Under the pieces are notes generated by a model that ran no database searches, was not told the origin of the DNA, and was given only the letters and a program-made list of their open reading frames with translations. A DNA stretch of 64,000 nt from positions 37,975 through 101,974 of the forward strand of contig NZ_BDBV01000007.1 of assembly GCF_001613165.1 (NCBI RefSeq), read 5' to 3'. How positions within the stretch are numbered: the stretch's first letter is position 1; the number at the start of each line of letters is the position of its first letter. Made by a program: the position numbers and the translations under genes. Positions 55,073-63,463 of this stretch are shown here, piece after piece. Source of the DNA: Nocardia mexicana NBRC 108244 (lineage in GTDB: Bacteria; Actinomycetota; Actinomycetes; Mycobacteriales; Mycobacteriaceae).

Positions 55073-56050
55073 CTACTTTCCGGCGGCCAGCGGCTTCACG
55101 CCGGTGATCATGGCGTTGTAGAAGAACCGGCGCGGAACCACATGCTTGAGCACGCGCTCGTCCAGCTTGCTCAGGCCCAGCCAGGCCCGGTACTGGGCGA
55201 TGCGGTAGCGCCAGGTGAGCTTCTCGGCGGGGACCGCGGCCTCGAAGGTGCGCACCGGCCAGCCCCACAACGCGGCGGCGAACTCCTCGGTCTCCGCGTG
55301 CGCCTCGACCGCACCGGCCGACCGGGCGATGGCCTCCAGATCCGACGGGTCGAACGTGTGCAGGTCGACCACTGCCTCCAGCGCGGCCGCGCGCGAGGAC
55401 TCGTCCAGTTCCTCCTGCGGACGCCGCCACTCGCGCAGGAACGGCAGCTTGGTGACCTCGGTGGTGGCCTTCCAGGTGATCTGCCCCAGCTTGCGGGCGT
55501 AGAAGTTGCCCACCGTCGTCGGCTCACCGGCGAAGACGAAGCGCCCGCCGGGCTTCAGCACGCGCAGGCATTCCTTCAGCGCCAGCTCGACGTCCGGAAT
55601 GTGGTGCAGCACCGCGTGTCCCACGACGAGGTCGAAGGTGTCGTCCTCGTACGGGATGGTCTCGGCATCGGCAACCCGGCCGTCCACGTCCAGGCCGAGG
55701 TGCTCGGCGTTGCGCAGCGCCACCTTCACCATCCCGGGCGACAGATCGGTGACCGAACCCTTCTCGGCCACCCCGGCCTGCATCAGGTTGAGCAGGAAGA
55801 AGCCGGTGCCGCAGCCCAGTTCGAGGGCGCGTCCGTAGGGCAGCGGGGCGTTCGGGACAACGGCGTCGAAGCGGCCCCTGGCGTACTCGATACAGCGCTC
55901 GTCGTAGGAGATCGACCACTTGTCGTCGTAGGTCTCGGCCTCCCAGTCGTGGTAGAGCACCTGGGCGAGCTTGTTATCGGTGCGCGCGGCCTCGACCTCC
56001 GCCTCGGTGGCGTGCGGGTTCGGCGCGGGGTCGTCAGGACGTGCGGTCAT
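55073..56050 (-). CDS. Class I SAM-dependent methyltransferase (Rv3038c-like)
   Basis: A 325-residue methyltransferase. Motif I is ALELGCGTGFFLLNLM, followed by VTDLSPGMVKVALRNA, then DTFDLVVGHAVLHHIP. It is a Methyltransf_11-type with a helical C-terminal extension of about 120 residues. The ATG at 56050 gives MTARPDDPAPNPHATEAEVE, acidic and long before the core. Gene order with the THUMP-like and EchA genes matches mycobacteria (Rv3037c-Rv3039c). Substrate unknown; a lipid or glucan is a guess. Confidence 0.93.
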   Translation of the reverse strand: MTARPDDPAPNPHATEAEVEAARTDNKLAQVLYHDWEAETYDDKWSISYDERCIEYARGRFDAVVPNAPLPYGRALELGCGTGFFLLNLMQAGVAEKGSVTDLSPGMVKVALRNAEHLGLDVDGRVADAETIPYEDDTFDLVVGHAVLHHIPDVELALKECLRVLKPGGRFVFAGEPTTVGNFYARKLGQITWKATTEVTKLPFLREWRRPQEELDESSRAAALEAVVDLHTFDPSDLEAIARSAGAVEAHAETEEFAAALWGWPVRTFEAAVPAEKLTWRYRIAQYRAWLGLSKLDERVLKHVVPRRFFYNAMITGVKPLAAGK

Positions 56051-56087
56051 GGTCCGCTAGCGTACTCGAGCGACCAGCACGGCGAGA

Positions 56088-56852
56088 TCAGCGGCCCACG
56101 AATTCGGCGGACCCCGGGCCCGCCGCCAAATAAGAACGTGTTCCTATGCTGCGATCTTCGGTCGCGAACAGCTCCGCCCACTCGGCGCGGGCGCGGTCGT
56201 GGCCGTGCGTACCGGCCTCGAAGACGCGTTTGGCGGCGGCCAGGGCGCGGGCCGGTCCGCCGGTGAACTGCCGGGCCCAGCGCAGCGCGGCGGTGTAGAC
56301 GTCGTCGGGGGCGACCACCTCGTCGGCCAGGCCGATCTCCGCCGCCTCGGCGGGCTCGACGAAGCGCCCGGAGTACACCAGATCCTTGGCGCGCGACGGG
56401 CCGATCAGCAGGCTCAGGCGGCGGATCCCGGCCAGCGGGATCAGGCCCGCCCGGATCTGCGGCAGCCCGAGCTTCGCGTTGTCCCCGATGATCCGCCGGT
56501 CGGCGCCCAGCGCCAGCTCCAGCCCGGCACCGAGCGCGTATCCGCTGATGGCGGCCACCGTCGGCTGCGGGACCCGGGCCAGGCAGCCCAGTGCGCGCTG
56601 CAGGTCGCCGACCATCGCCTCCGCCTGCTCGGCCGACAACCGCGCCAGCTCGGTCAGCTCGTCGCCCGCACAGAACACGCGCTCGTCGCCGTAGACGACC
56701 ACCGACGCGATCTCGGCGTCCCCGGCGATGCGCTCGGCGGCATCCGCCAGTTCGAGCGCCAGCTGCACATCGATGAGGTTCATCGGCGGCCGCGCGAAAC
56801 GCAGCACGGCAATCCCCGCCTCGGCGCGGTCCACGGTCACGAATTCGGCCAC
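56088..56852 (-). CDS. Enoyl-CoA hydratase/isomerase family (EchA17-like)
   Basis: A 254-residue crotonase-fold enzyme that hydrates trans-2-enoyl-CoA in beta-oxidation. The oxyanion parts are RVFCAGDELTELA and ISGYALGAGLELALGADRRI. Catalytic Glu-type residues lie near ALGAGLELAL and in GLIPLAGIRRLSLLIG; one is not certain. The ATG at 56852 gives MAEFVTVDRAEAGIAVLRFA. The stop lies 38 bp before the methyltransferase start, so an operon is possible. The position equals echA17. Confidence 0.94.
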   Translation of the reverse strand: MAEFVTVDRAEAGIAVLRFARPPMNLIDVQLALELADAAERIAGDAEIASVVVYGDERVFCAGDELTELARLSAEQAEAMVGDLQRALGCLARVPQPTVAAISGYALGAGLELALGADRRIIGDNAKLGLPQIRAGLIPLAGIRRLSLLIGPSRAKDLVYSGRFVEPAEAAEIGLADEVVAPDDVYTAALRWARQFTGGPARALAAAKRVFEAGTHGHDRARAEWAELFATEDRSIGTRSYLAAGPGSAEFVGR

Positions 56853-56861
56853 AGCGGGAGC

Positions 56862-57437
56862 CTACTGGGCATCGGGCTCCGCGCCGGAGGCGGTCGGCGG
56901 GCGGTACGACATCGGGAACACGGTCGGCCCGTGCCCGATGGTGATCTCACCGTCCCGCCGGAAGCCGAGGCCTTCGTAGAACGGCACCGTTCCCGCCGTG
57001 TTCGACACCAGGAAGCCGTCGGTCCGGAATTCGGCCAGGCGGCGCCGGATCAGCACCGTGGCGAATCCTCTGCCCTGATACTCCGGGAGCGTGCCCACCG
57101 CACCCAGATACAGGTGCGGCGTCTCCGGCCGGGCCGCGTCGATCAGCCGGATGGCGCGCACGGCCCGCGGGACCGCCGTACCGAGCGTACGCAGCAGCGT
57201 CACCGGTTCGACAAGCGGCGCAACGACATTCGGGGGCTCCCAGAGCGCCACGGCCACAACGTCCTCGCCGTCCCGGGAGATATCCACGATCCCGCGCCGA
57301 CGACGCGCCTCGATCCGGGTCTCCCAGAAATCGGCCAGCACGCGATGCCTACGCCCGGACCGGGGCCAGATGTGGGCCATCAGCGGATCGTCGGCGAAAG
57401 CGGCGGCCAGCACACGCGCTTCGGGACTCGAGGCCAT
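56862..57437 (-). CDS. GNAT family N-acetyltransferase
   Basis: A 191-residue acetyltransferase. HLYLGAVGTLPEYQGRGFAT contains motif A (Q/R-x-x-G-x-G/A), and NTAGTVPFYEGLGFRRDGE motif B. The longer frame to 57503 lacks homology, so ATG 57437 was chosen. It stands 10 bp from the EchA-like gene, perhaps in one transcript with it. The acetyl acceptor is unknown. It is not in the mycobacterial order as I recall, hence probably an added gene. Confidence 0.92.
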   Translation of the reverse strand: MASSPEARVLAAAFADDPLMAHIWPRSGRRHRVLADFWETRIEARRRRGIVDISRDGEDVVAVALWEPPNVVAPLVEPVTLLRTLGTAVPRAVRAIRLIDAARPETPHLYLGAVGTLPEYQGRGFATVLIRRRLAEFRTDGFLVSNTAGTVPFYEGLGFRRDGEITIGHGPTVFPMSYRPPTASGAEPDAQ

Positions 57438-57547
57438 GGTGTCAGTGAAGCACGGAGCCCGCCTCCGCGCCTGGCCGCCGACACCTCCACTTCGAGGCAT
57501 CAAGTCCCGTCTTCCAGCAGGCCCCGGTCGGCCCGCCAGAATCCATT

Positions 57548-57610
57548 ATTTCCGGCATGCTTTCGGCCGGAATCTGCACCATGGATTCCGGCCGAAAGCA
57601 TGCCGGAAAT
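57548..57610. repeat. Paired inverted REP-like element (BIME-like)
   Basis: Arms at 57548-57574 and 57584-57610 are perfect 27-bp inverted repeats with a 9-nt spacer TGCACCATG. Each arm itself is a hairpin, TTCCGGC-ATGCTTTCG-GCCGGAA and its reverse complement. The element ends 14 bp after the NUDIX stop codon (57625). It is the most complete member of the dispersed family. Confidence 0.9.
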
Positions 57611-57624
57611 GACGATCGGTGGAC

Positions 57625-58461
57625 CTAGCTGGGCCGCTGGGACCCCCGCAGCCGGGAGCCGTCGGGCAGGTCGGCGAAGTAGCGGGCGTTGTTCGGGAAC
57701 TGGAGCATGGGTTTGCCGTCGACGGTCGAGAACACCGGCTGGATCGGCTCGATCACCGGGGTGGCCGCGAGAATGTCCGCGGTGGAAGCGAATTCGCCGA
57801 GCGTGTCCAGCTGTGACCAGGTGGGCGGGAGCAGCACGTCGGTGCCCGCCCGCCAGCGATCCAGGGATTCGGCGGGCGTGCGCCACGCGACCTCGTGCGC
57901 CTCGGAGGTGGCACCGTCGGCGCGCTGTCCGTCCGGCAGGATCGCGACGAAGAAGTGGGTGTCGTAGCGGCGCTCCTCGACGACCGGGGTGACCCAGTTC
58001 GCCCACGGTCGCAGCAGATCCGCGCGGAGTACCAGATTCTCGCGGGCCAGGAACGACCCCAGGGACAGTTCGCGGCGCTCGAGCTGTCCGCGCGCCTCCC
58101 GGTAGGTGGCGGTGTCGGAGACCACGGTGTCGGCGGTCGGGCCCGCCAGCAGCACGCCGCACTCCTCGAACGTCTCGCGCACCGCGGCGCAGACCAATGC
58201 CTGCGCTCGCGCCGCACCGGTGCCGAACCGCCCGCCCCACCACGCCGGATCGGGTCCCGCCCAGGCGATCTCGGCCTGCGCGTCGGAGGCGTCCACGCCG
58301 CCGCCCGGAAAAACCGTCATCCCCGCGGCGAAGGCCATGGCCTGCACCCGCCGCTGCATGAACACCTCGGGACCGGACGCGCCGTCCCGCACCAGCATCA
58401 CGGTGGACGCGTCCTTGGGCACCGGGGGCGTCGAATCGGACTCGGCAACAAGCTCGCTCAT
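57625..58461 (-). CDS. NUDIX hydrolase (Rv3040c-like)
   Basis: A 278-residue NUDIX protein. The box is present in modified form: AALVCAAVRETFEECGVLLA gives the RExxEE core (here RETFEE). AGMTVFPGGGVDASD and VMLVRDGASGPEVFMQRRVQ precede it. The length beyond a bare NUDIX domain fits the Rv3040c type. Nucleoside diphosphate-linked substrates are typical but not fixed. The ATG at 58461 overlaps the TGA of a 26-residue mini-ORF upstream (58458-58538). It lies 39-bp from ABC genes further upstream. Confidence 0.94.
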   Translation of the reverse strand: MSELVAESDSTPPVPKDASTVMLVRDGASGPEVFMQRRVQAMAFAAGMTVFPGGGVDASDAQAEIAWAGPDPAWWGGRFGTGAARAQALVCAAVRETFEECGVLLAGPTADTVVSDTATYREARGQLERRELSLGSFLARENLVLRADLLRPWANWVTPVVEERRYDTHFFVAILPDGQRADGATSEAHEVAWRTPAESLDRWRAGTDVLLPPTWSQLDTLGEFASTADILAATPVIEPIQPVFSTVDGKPMLQFPNNARYFADLPDGSRLRGSQRPS

Positions 58462-58538
58462 GCCTCCGCCTCGCTGACGCTCGGCTCCGCCATGCGCGAA
58501 GCGCGCTGTGTCATCGGTTCACTCGCAAGCTCGCTCAC
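58458..58538 (-). CDS. Mini-ORF (26 codons) coupled to NUDIX gene
   Basis: GTG at 58538 to TGA at 58458-58460 encodes 26 residues beginning VSELASEPMTQRASRM. The TGA overlaps the NUDIX ATG as ATGA, a coupling signature. GTGAGCGAGCTTGCGAGTG is close to the motif before cvnC at 39710. It may be a leader peptide or a repeated sequence that supplies translation coupling. Confidence 0.4.
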   Translation of the reverse strand: MSELASEPMTQRASRMAEPSVSEAEA

Positions 58539-58610
58539 ATCTCGCACCCTAGCGCCTGCTTGGTAAACGTCCAGCGACAGGTGCGCGACGGCCGGTCGGC
58601 GGCGTACCCC

Positions 58611-59501
58611 TCAGGCGCGGCGGTGGCGGCCCAGGCGATGCGAGCGGCGGGCGAAGTAGCGGCCGCCGATGCGATCCAGCGTGATCGACTGGCGGAAGGC
58701 CTCGCTGAGCTTCTCCGCGGTCACCACCTCCTCCAGCAGCCCCTGGGCGACCACGCTGCCCTCGTTCAGCAGCAGGGCGTGGGTGAAGCCGGGCGGGATC
58801 TCCTCGACGTGGTGGGTGACCAGCACGGTGGCCGGGGCGTCGGGATCGGCGGCCAGGTCGCCCAGCTTCTCCACCAGCTCCTCGCGGCCGCCCAGGTCCA
58901 GGCCGGCGGCGGGCTCGTCCAGCAGCAGCAGTTCCGGGTCCGTCATCAGCGCCCGGGCGATCAGCACGCGCTTACGCTCGCCCTCGGACAGGGTGCCGTA
59001 GGCGCGGTCGGAAAGATGTTCGGCGCCGAGGCTTTCCAGCATGTCGATGGCGCGGTCGGTGTCGACGTCGTCGTACTCCTCGCGCCAGCGACCCATCACC
59101 GCGTAGCCCGCCGACACCACCAGATCGCCGACCTTCTCGTCCAGCGGCACCCGGGCGGCCACCGCCGCGGACGACAGGCCGATGCGCGGGCGGAGCTCGG
59201 TGACGTCGGTGCGGCCCAGCACCTCGCCCAGCAGGTTCGCGACGCCCGACGTCGGATGCACCTCGGCGGCGGCCATGCGCAGTAGCGAGGTCTTGCCGGC
59301 GCCGTTGGGGCCGAGCACGACCCAGCGTTCGTCGAGTTCCACCTGCCAGGTGACGGGACCCACCAGAGTGTGGCCCGAGCGCCGGACGGTCACCTCGTTG
59401 AAGTCGATGAGCAGATCGGGATCCGGTTGCGGCACGGGCTCCATCTTGGCCCACGCCAGCGAATCGTTCTCAACGTGGTCGGTTTGCACGGTATGTGTCA
59501 T
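58611..59501 (-). CDS. ABC transporter ATP-binding protein (Rv3041c-like)
   Basis: A 296-residue ABC ATPase. Walker A is VLGPNGAGKTSLLRMAAA, the signature GTLSEGERKRVLIARAL, Walker B LLLLDEPAAGLDL, and the His switch THHVEE. No permease gene adjoins, so it may act with a distant membrane part or as a soluble regulatory ATPase (in mycobacteria Rv3041c is also alone). ATG 59501 overlaps the TGA of a 55-residue membrane ORF, which supports this start over ATG 59444. A small transmembrane partner could thus be made with it. Confidence 0.93.
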   Translation of the reverse strand: MTHTVQTDHVENDSLAWAKMEPVPQPDPDLLIDFNEVTVRRSGHTLVGPVTWQVELDERWVVLGPNGAGKTSLLRMAAAEVHPTSGVANLLGEVLGRTDVTELRPRIGLSSAAVAARVPLDEKVGDLVVSAGYAVMGRWREEYDDVDTDRAIDMLESLGAEHLSDRAYGTLSEGERKRVLIARALMTDPELLLLDEPAAGLDLGGREELVEKLGDLAADPDAPATVLVTHHVEEIPPGFTHALLLNEGSVVAQGLLEEVVTAEKLSEAFRQSITLDRIGGRYFARRSHRLGRHRRA

Positions 59502-59665
59502 AGTCGGCCGCGCTGCCGGCCGGGTGCGAATTCGTTGTTGCGTCGGTGTGATTCGGAACTCCTGCCGGGGCGGGGGCGCGGGGAGCGGAACAGTCGGCCC
59601 AGTACCAGCGCCACCGGTACCGAACACACGACCCAGACGCCGAGCACTATCCACAGTGTCGTCAT
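59498..59665 (-). CDS. Small single-pass membrane protein coupled to ABC ATPase
   Basis: A 55-residue ORF. Residues 2-24 (TTLWIVLGVWVVCSVPVALV) form a transmembrane helix, followed by Arg-rich basic residues and a polar tail. Its TGA overlaps the ABC ATPase ATG (ATGA at 59498-59501). AGAGG stands about 10 bp before the ATG at 59665. The orderly coupling and the helix make it a probable real gene, easily missed by size filters. It could tether or modulate the ATPase, which lacks a permease. Confidence 0.65.
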   Translation of the reverse strand: MTTLWIVLGVWVVCSVPVALVLGRLFRSPRPRPGRSSESHRRNNEFAPGRQRGRL

Positions 59666-59744
59666 ATCCGTGGTACCTCTCCCGACATCGTGCACCGATC
59701 CTGCCGTATTCGGGCCGCCGCGTCGACCGCTGGGCACAGGTGCG

Positions 59745-60524
59745 TCAGCCCGTCGGCGCGTCGCCACCCGGCGGAACCGCGATAACGGTGATCGACCCGG
59801 GCGCCACCTCGGTGAACCCGGCGTCGCGGACCGCGGTCGCCCGACCCTGCCGGACCCGGTCGCACAGCTCCGGCCATCGCCGCGGTCCCGCATCGCGCAC
59901 CGAGCACCGGAATCCGCGCAGCGACCACGCGTACGCCTGTTCCACCGGCAGCGCACCGGCCAGCAGCATGCTCGCGTGCCCGGCCTGTGCGGCGGCCTTG
60001 CCGACAGTCATACCCAATTTCGAATTCACCCATAGCACCGGAAGTTCCGGATCGGGTGGGCCCGGTTCGTCGTGCTCCAGGTCGGTGCCGCCGATCTGCA
60101 GTTTCCGGATGCGCGGGTCGATGGCGCCGACCGGGCCGGGAACCAGCGCGCGGGCCTGGGCGCCGTCGACCTCCACGGTAACCCCGTCGACCTCGTTGGC
60201 CGCCAGCCACTGCGCGCCCCGGGCCCGCCGCGCGACCTTGCGAATCCGCGACCGCTTCCACGCCAGATACCGCTGCTCCCACTCCCCGTCCGGGCCGACC
60301 CGCGGATCCAGGCACAGGGCCGCCGCGGCCGCGGCCGCCGCCGCGAGCAGGGCGCTGCGCGGTGGCGGATCGGCCTTCGGGATGTGCAGCACCATCTGCA
60401 TCGCCTGCACCAGCGCGGGGTCGTCCGGATCGCCGCTGCCGCCGTACCCGCCCGCCAGTTCCGCGTGCCGCGCGGCGAATGCGTCGTCCAGTCCCCGGGT
60501 CACGGCATCGATCGATTCGGTCAT
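59745..60524 (-). CDS. Peptidyl-tRNA hydrolase II (Pth2)-like domain protein
   Basis: A 259-residue protein whose C-terminal third holds the Pth2 motif VNSKLGMTVGKAAAQAGHAS, followed by RDAGFTEVAPGSITVIAVPP. Pth2 enzymes cleave peptidyl-tRNA and some act on other aminoacyl linkages. The N-terminal 140 residues are not a known domain. ATG 60524 gives MTESIDAVTRGLDDAFAARH. The ordinary Pth of bacteria is a different fold, so this would be an additional hydrolase. It is upstream of the small membrane ORF by 80 bp on the same strand. Confidence 0.8.
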   Translation of the reverse strand: MTESIDAVTRGLDDAFAARHAELAGGYGGSGDPDDPALVQAMQMVLHIPKADPPPRSALLAAAAAAAAALCLDPRVGPDGEWEQRYLAWKRSRIRKVARRARGAQWLAANEVDGVTVEVDGAQARALVPGPVGAIDPRIRKLQIGGTDLEHDEPGPPDPELPVLWVNSKLGMTVGKAAAQAGHASMLLAGALPVEQAYAWSLRGFRCSVRDAGPRRWPELCDRVRQGRATAVRDAGFTEVAPGSITVIAVPPGGDAPTG

Positions 60525-60821
60525 CCGCGGGCTCCGCGGATACTGGCCGAGGCGATATCCGTTGCAGACAAACATCTCTCCGATCACGCGCGGACAACCC
60601 GTTCCCAGCCTATCGCCGACGGGCGAACGGCCCGCTACTACAGCTTCCGCGCCCGAGCGGAAATTCCCGCCGGGCACCGACCGCGTACCCCCGGGTCGAC
60701 GGTGATGTGGAGTCGAGGAAACCTGCATGCGGTGTCATCGAGACTCGCGGTGTGCGGGTTCGGTCGCGTTCCGAACCGCAATACGGCCGAGCACGATTCG
60801 TGACGTGCGGCATTGCGGCGC

Positions 60822-61622
60822 TCAGTGGCCGACGGCCACCTTCAGCGTGAAGTGCTCGGCCGGTTCGCTGCCCTGCTCCCACGGGCGGGCGTATCCCATC
60901 CGCAGTTCGGTGCCGCCGGGCGCCCGTGCCACGAATCGCCAGATCGAGTTGCCGCCCACGCCCACGGCGTTGCCGGACTCGGCGGCGGGACGAAACTCGG
61001 GCTCTCCGACCTGCGCGAGGATGGTCTGGTCGAGTGCGCCCAGCTCCCACTGGTATCCGGTGGTCGGATTGGCCGCGAGCGACACCTCGAGCGTCTGACC
61101 GGGCACCAGCGACACCTCCTTGCCGTCGAAGTCCCCGGTGACGGTCATGGTGCCCGGCTGTCCCGGGGCGGAGGTGCCGGGCATCGGGTAGATCCCCCGC
61201 GGTTCCACGCGGACGGCGTTCCCGGAGCCCGCCGGGATCTTCGACTCGGGATCCTTACACCCGACCTCGAGATTCGCGGTGGGCCCGGCCGAGATCGCCC
61301 ATACCGCCACCCATGCGGGATCGCCCTGCGGCGCAGCCGATTCCGAAGCCGGGCGCACGGTGGCCTGCGCGCCGGTCGTGGTGTCGACGGCGGTGCACTG
61401 CAACGCGGACGCGGCCTCCCGCCAGGCGGCCGGAACGACGATCATCATCTCGGCGTCGGCCGGTACCGGGACGCGGGCGGTCTGCCCGAGGGGGATCTCG
61501 ACGCCGGACGACACCGGTTCCGGCGCGGCCGAACTCGTTGCCGCGCTGCCGGAATCGCCGTTCCCGCAGGCGGCGAGCGCCAGGCCGAGCACAAGCATCA
61601 GCAGGGGTGTGCGCACACGCAT
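60822..61622 (-). CDS. Lipoprotein with chagasin-like (I42) inhibitor domain
   Basis: A 266-residue lipoprotein. The signal MRVRTPLLMLVLGLALAAC ends in the lipobox LAAC (Cys19). The C-terminal 110 residues have the chagasin pattern: NPTTGYQWEL, then GVGGNSIWRFVARAPGGTEL and RPWEQG. Chagasin-type proteins inhibit papain-like cysteine peptidases. The N-terminal part is an unrecognised ABC-rich domain with two cysteines. The ATG at 61622 is downstream of a minisatellite. A surface protease-inhibitor role is inferred. Confidence 0.88.
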   Translation of the reverse strand: MRVRTPLLMLVLGLALAACGNGDSGSAATSSAAPEPVSSGVEIPLGQTARVPVPADAEMMIVVPAAWREAASALQCTAVDTTTGAQATVRPASESAAPQGDPAWVAVWAISAGPTANLEVGCKDPESKIPAGSGNAVRVEPRGIYPMPGTSAPGQPGTMTVTGDFDGKEVSLVPGQTLEVSLAANPTTGYQWELGALDQTILAQVGEPEFRPAAESGNAVGVGGNSIWRFVARAPGGTELRMGYARPWEQGSEPAEHFTLKVAVGH

Positions 61623-61727
61623 GCCGTCCTCCGGGGGTCGACGCCGACTGGCAAATTCCAGGCAGACCTTACCGGCACGCCCGTGCGGGATGCGTCAACC
61701 GCGCCGGGCAACCACTCGGCTCACGCA

Positions 61728-61761
61728 CCCCGCATCCGGCGCCAGGGCGCCGGATGCGGGG
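61728..61761. terminator. 15-bp perfect hairpin between serB and the lipoprotein
   Basis: CCCCGCATCCGGCGC (61728-61742) pairs perfectly with GCGCCGGATGCGGGG (61747-61761) over CAGG. It lies about 106 bp before the chagasin-like gene start and 330 bp past the serB stop. No T-run. The last bases of the right arm are also the first bases of the minisatellite. It may end the serB transcript. Confidence 0.55.
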
Positions 61762-62059
61762 AATGGGGGGCATCGCCACTCACGCGGGGAATGGGGGGCA
61801 TCGCCACTCACGCGGGGAATGGGGGGCATCGCCACTCACGCGGAGAATGGGGCATCGCCACTCACGCGGAGAATGGGGCATCGCCACTCACGCGGGAACG
61901 GGAAGCATCGCCCGCCGCGCGGGAGACAGGAGGCATCGCCCCACCACGCGGGAAACAGGAAGCATCGCCCACCACGCGGGAGACAGGAGGCATCGCCCAC
62001 CACGCGAGAAACAGGAGGCATCGCCCCACCAGGCAGGAACAGGAGGTATCGCCACCCAT
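61756..62059. repeat. Minisatellite, about 11 units of 26-29 bp
   Basis: Eleven imperfect tandem units begin GCGGG and contain GGCATCGCC: three of 28 bp that are identical, two of 26, then more varied 27-29-bp units ending near 62059. A partial twelfth follows. The units lie in the gap between serB2 (stop at 62089) and the chagasin-like gene. There are no spacers, so it is not CRISPR. Copy number probably differs between strains. Confidence 0.88.
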
Positions 62060-62088
62060 ACGGGGACGGGTCCTTTGCCGCCCTGGGG

Positions 62089-63330
<1,242 letters not shown>

Positions 63331-63416
63331 TCATGTCCTGGGCCGCCGACGACGGCCAGCACATTGTCTCAGGTCGGTGTGCGGCGCTCCGCGCCGTCCT
63401 GCACCGTAGGAACGAC

Positions 63417-63447
63417 TGCGGCGGCCGTCTTGTCGACGACCGCCGCA
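63417..63447 (-). terminator. Terminator hairpin downstream of ctaD
   Basis: TGCGGCGG (63417-63424) pairs with CCGCCGCA (63440-63447), and CGTC/GACG extends it inward with one mismatch. It lies 17 bp beyond the ctaD stop in the direction of transcription. No clear T-run on the minus strand. Confidence 0.6.
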
Positions 63448-63463
63448 GGCTCGCAACTGCTAC

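Noticed and set aside
61756..62059. CRISPR array or phase-variable coding repeat
   Set aside because: No spacers, unit length varies from 26 to 29 bp, so it is neither a CRISPR nor an in-frame repeat gene.
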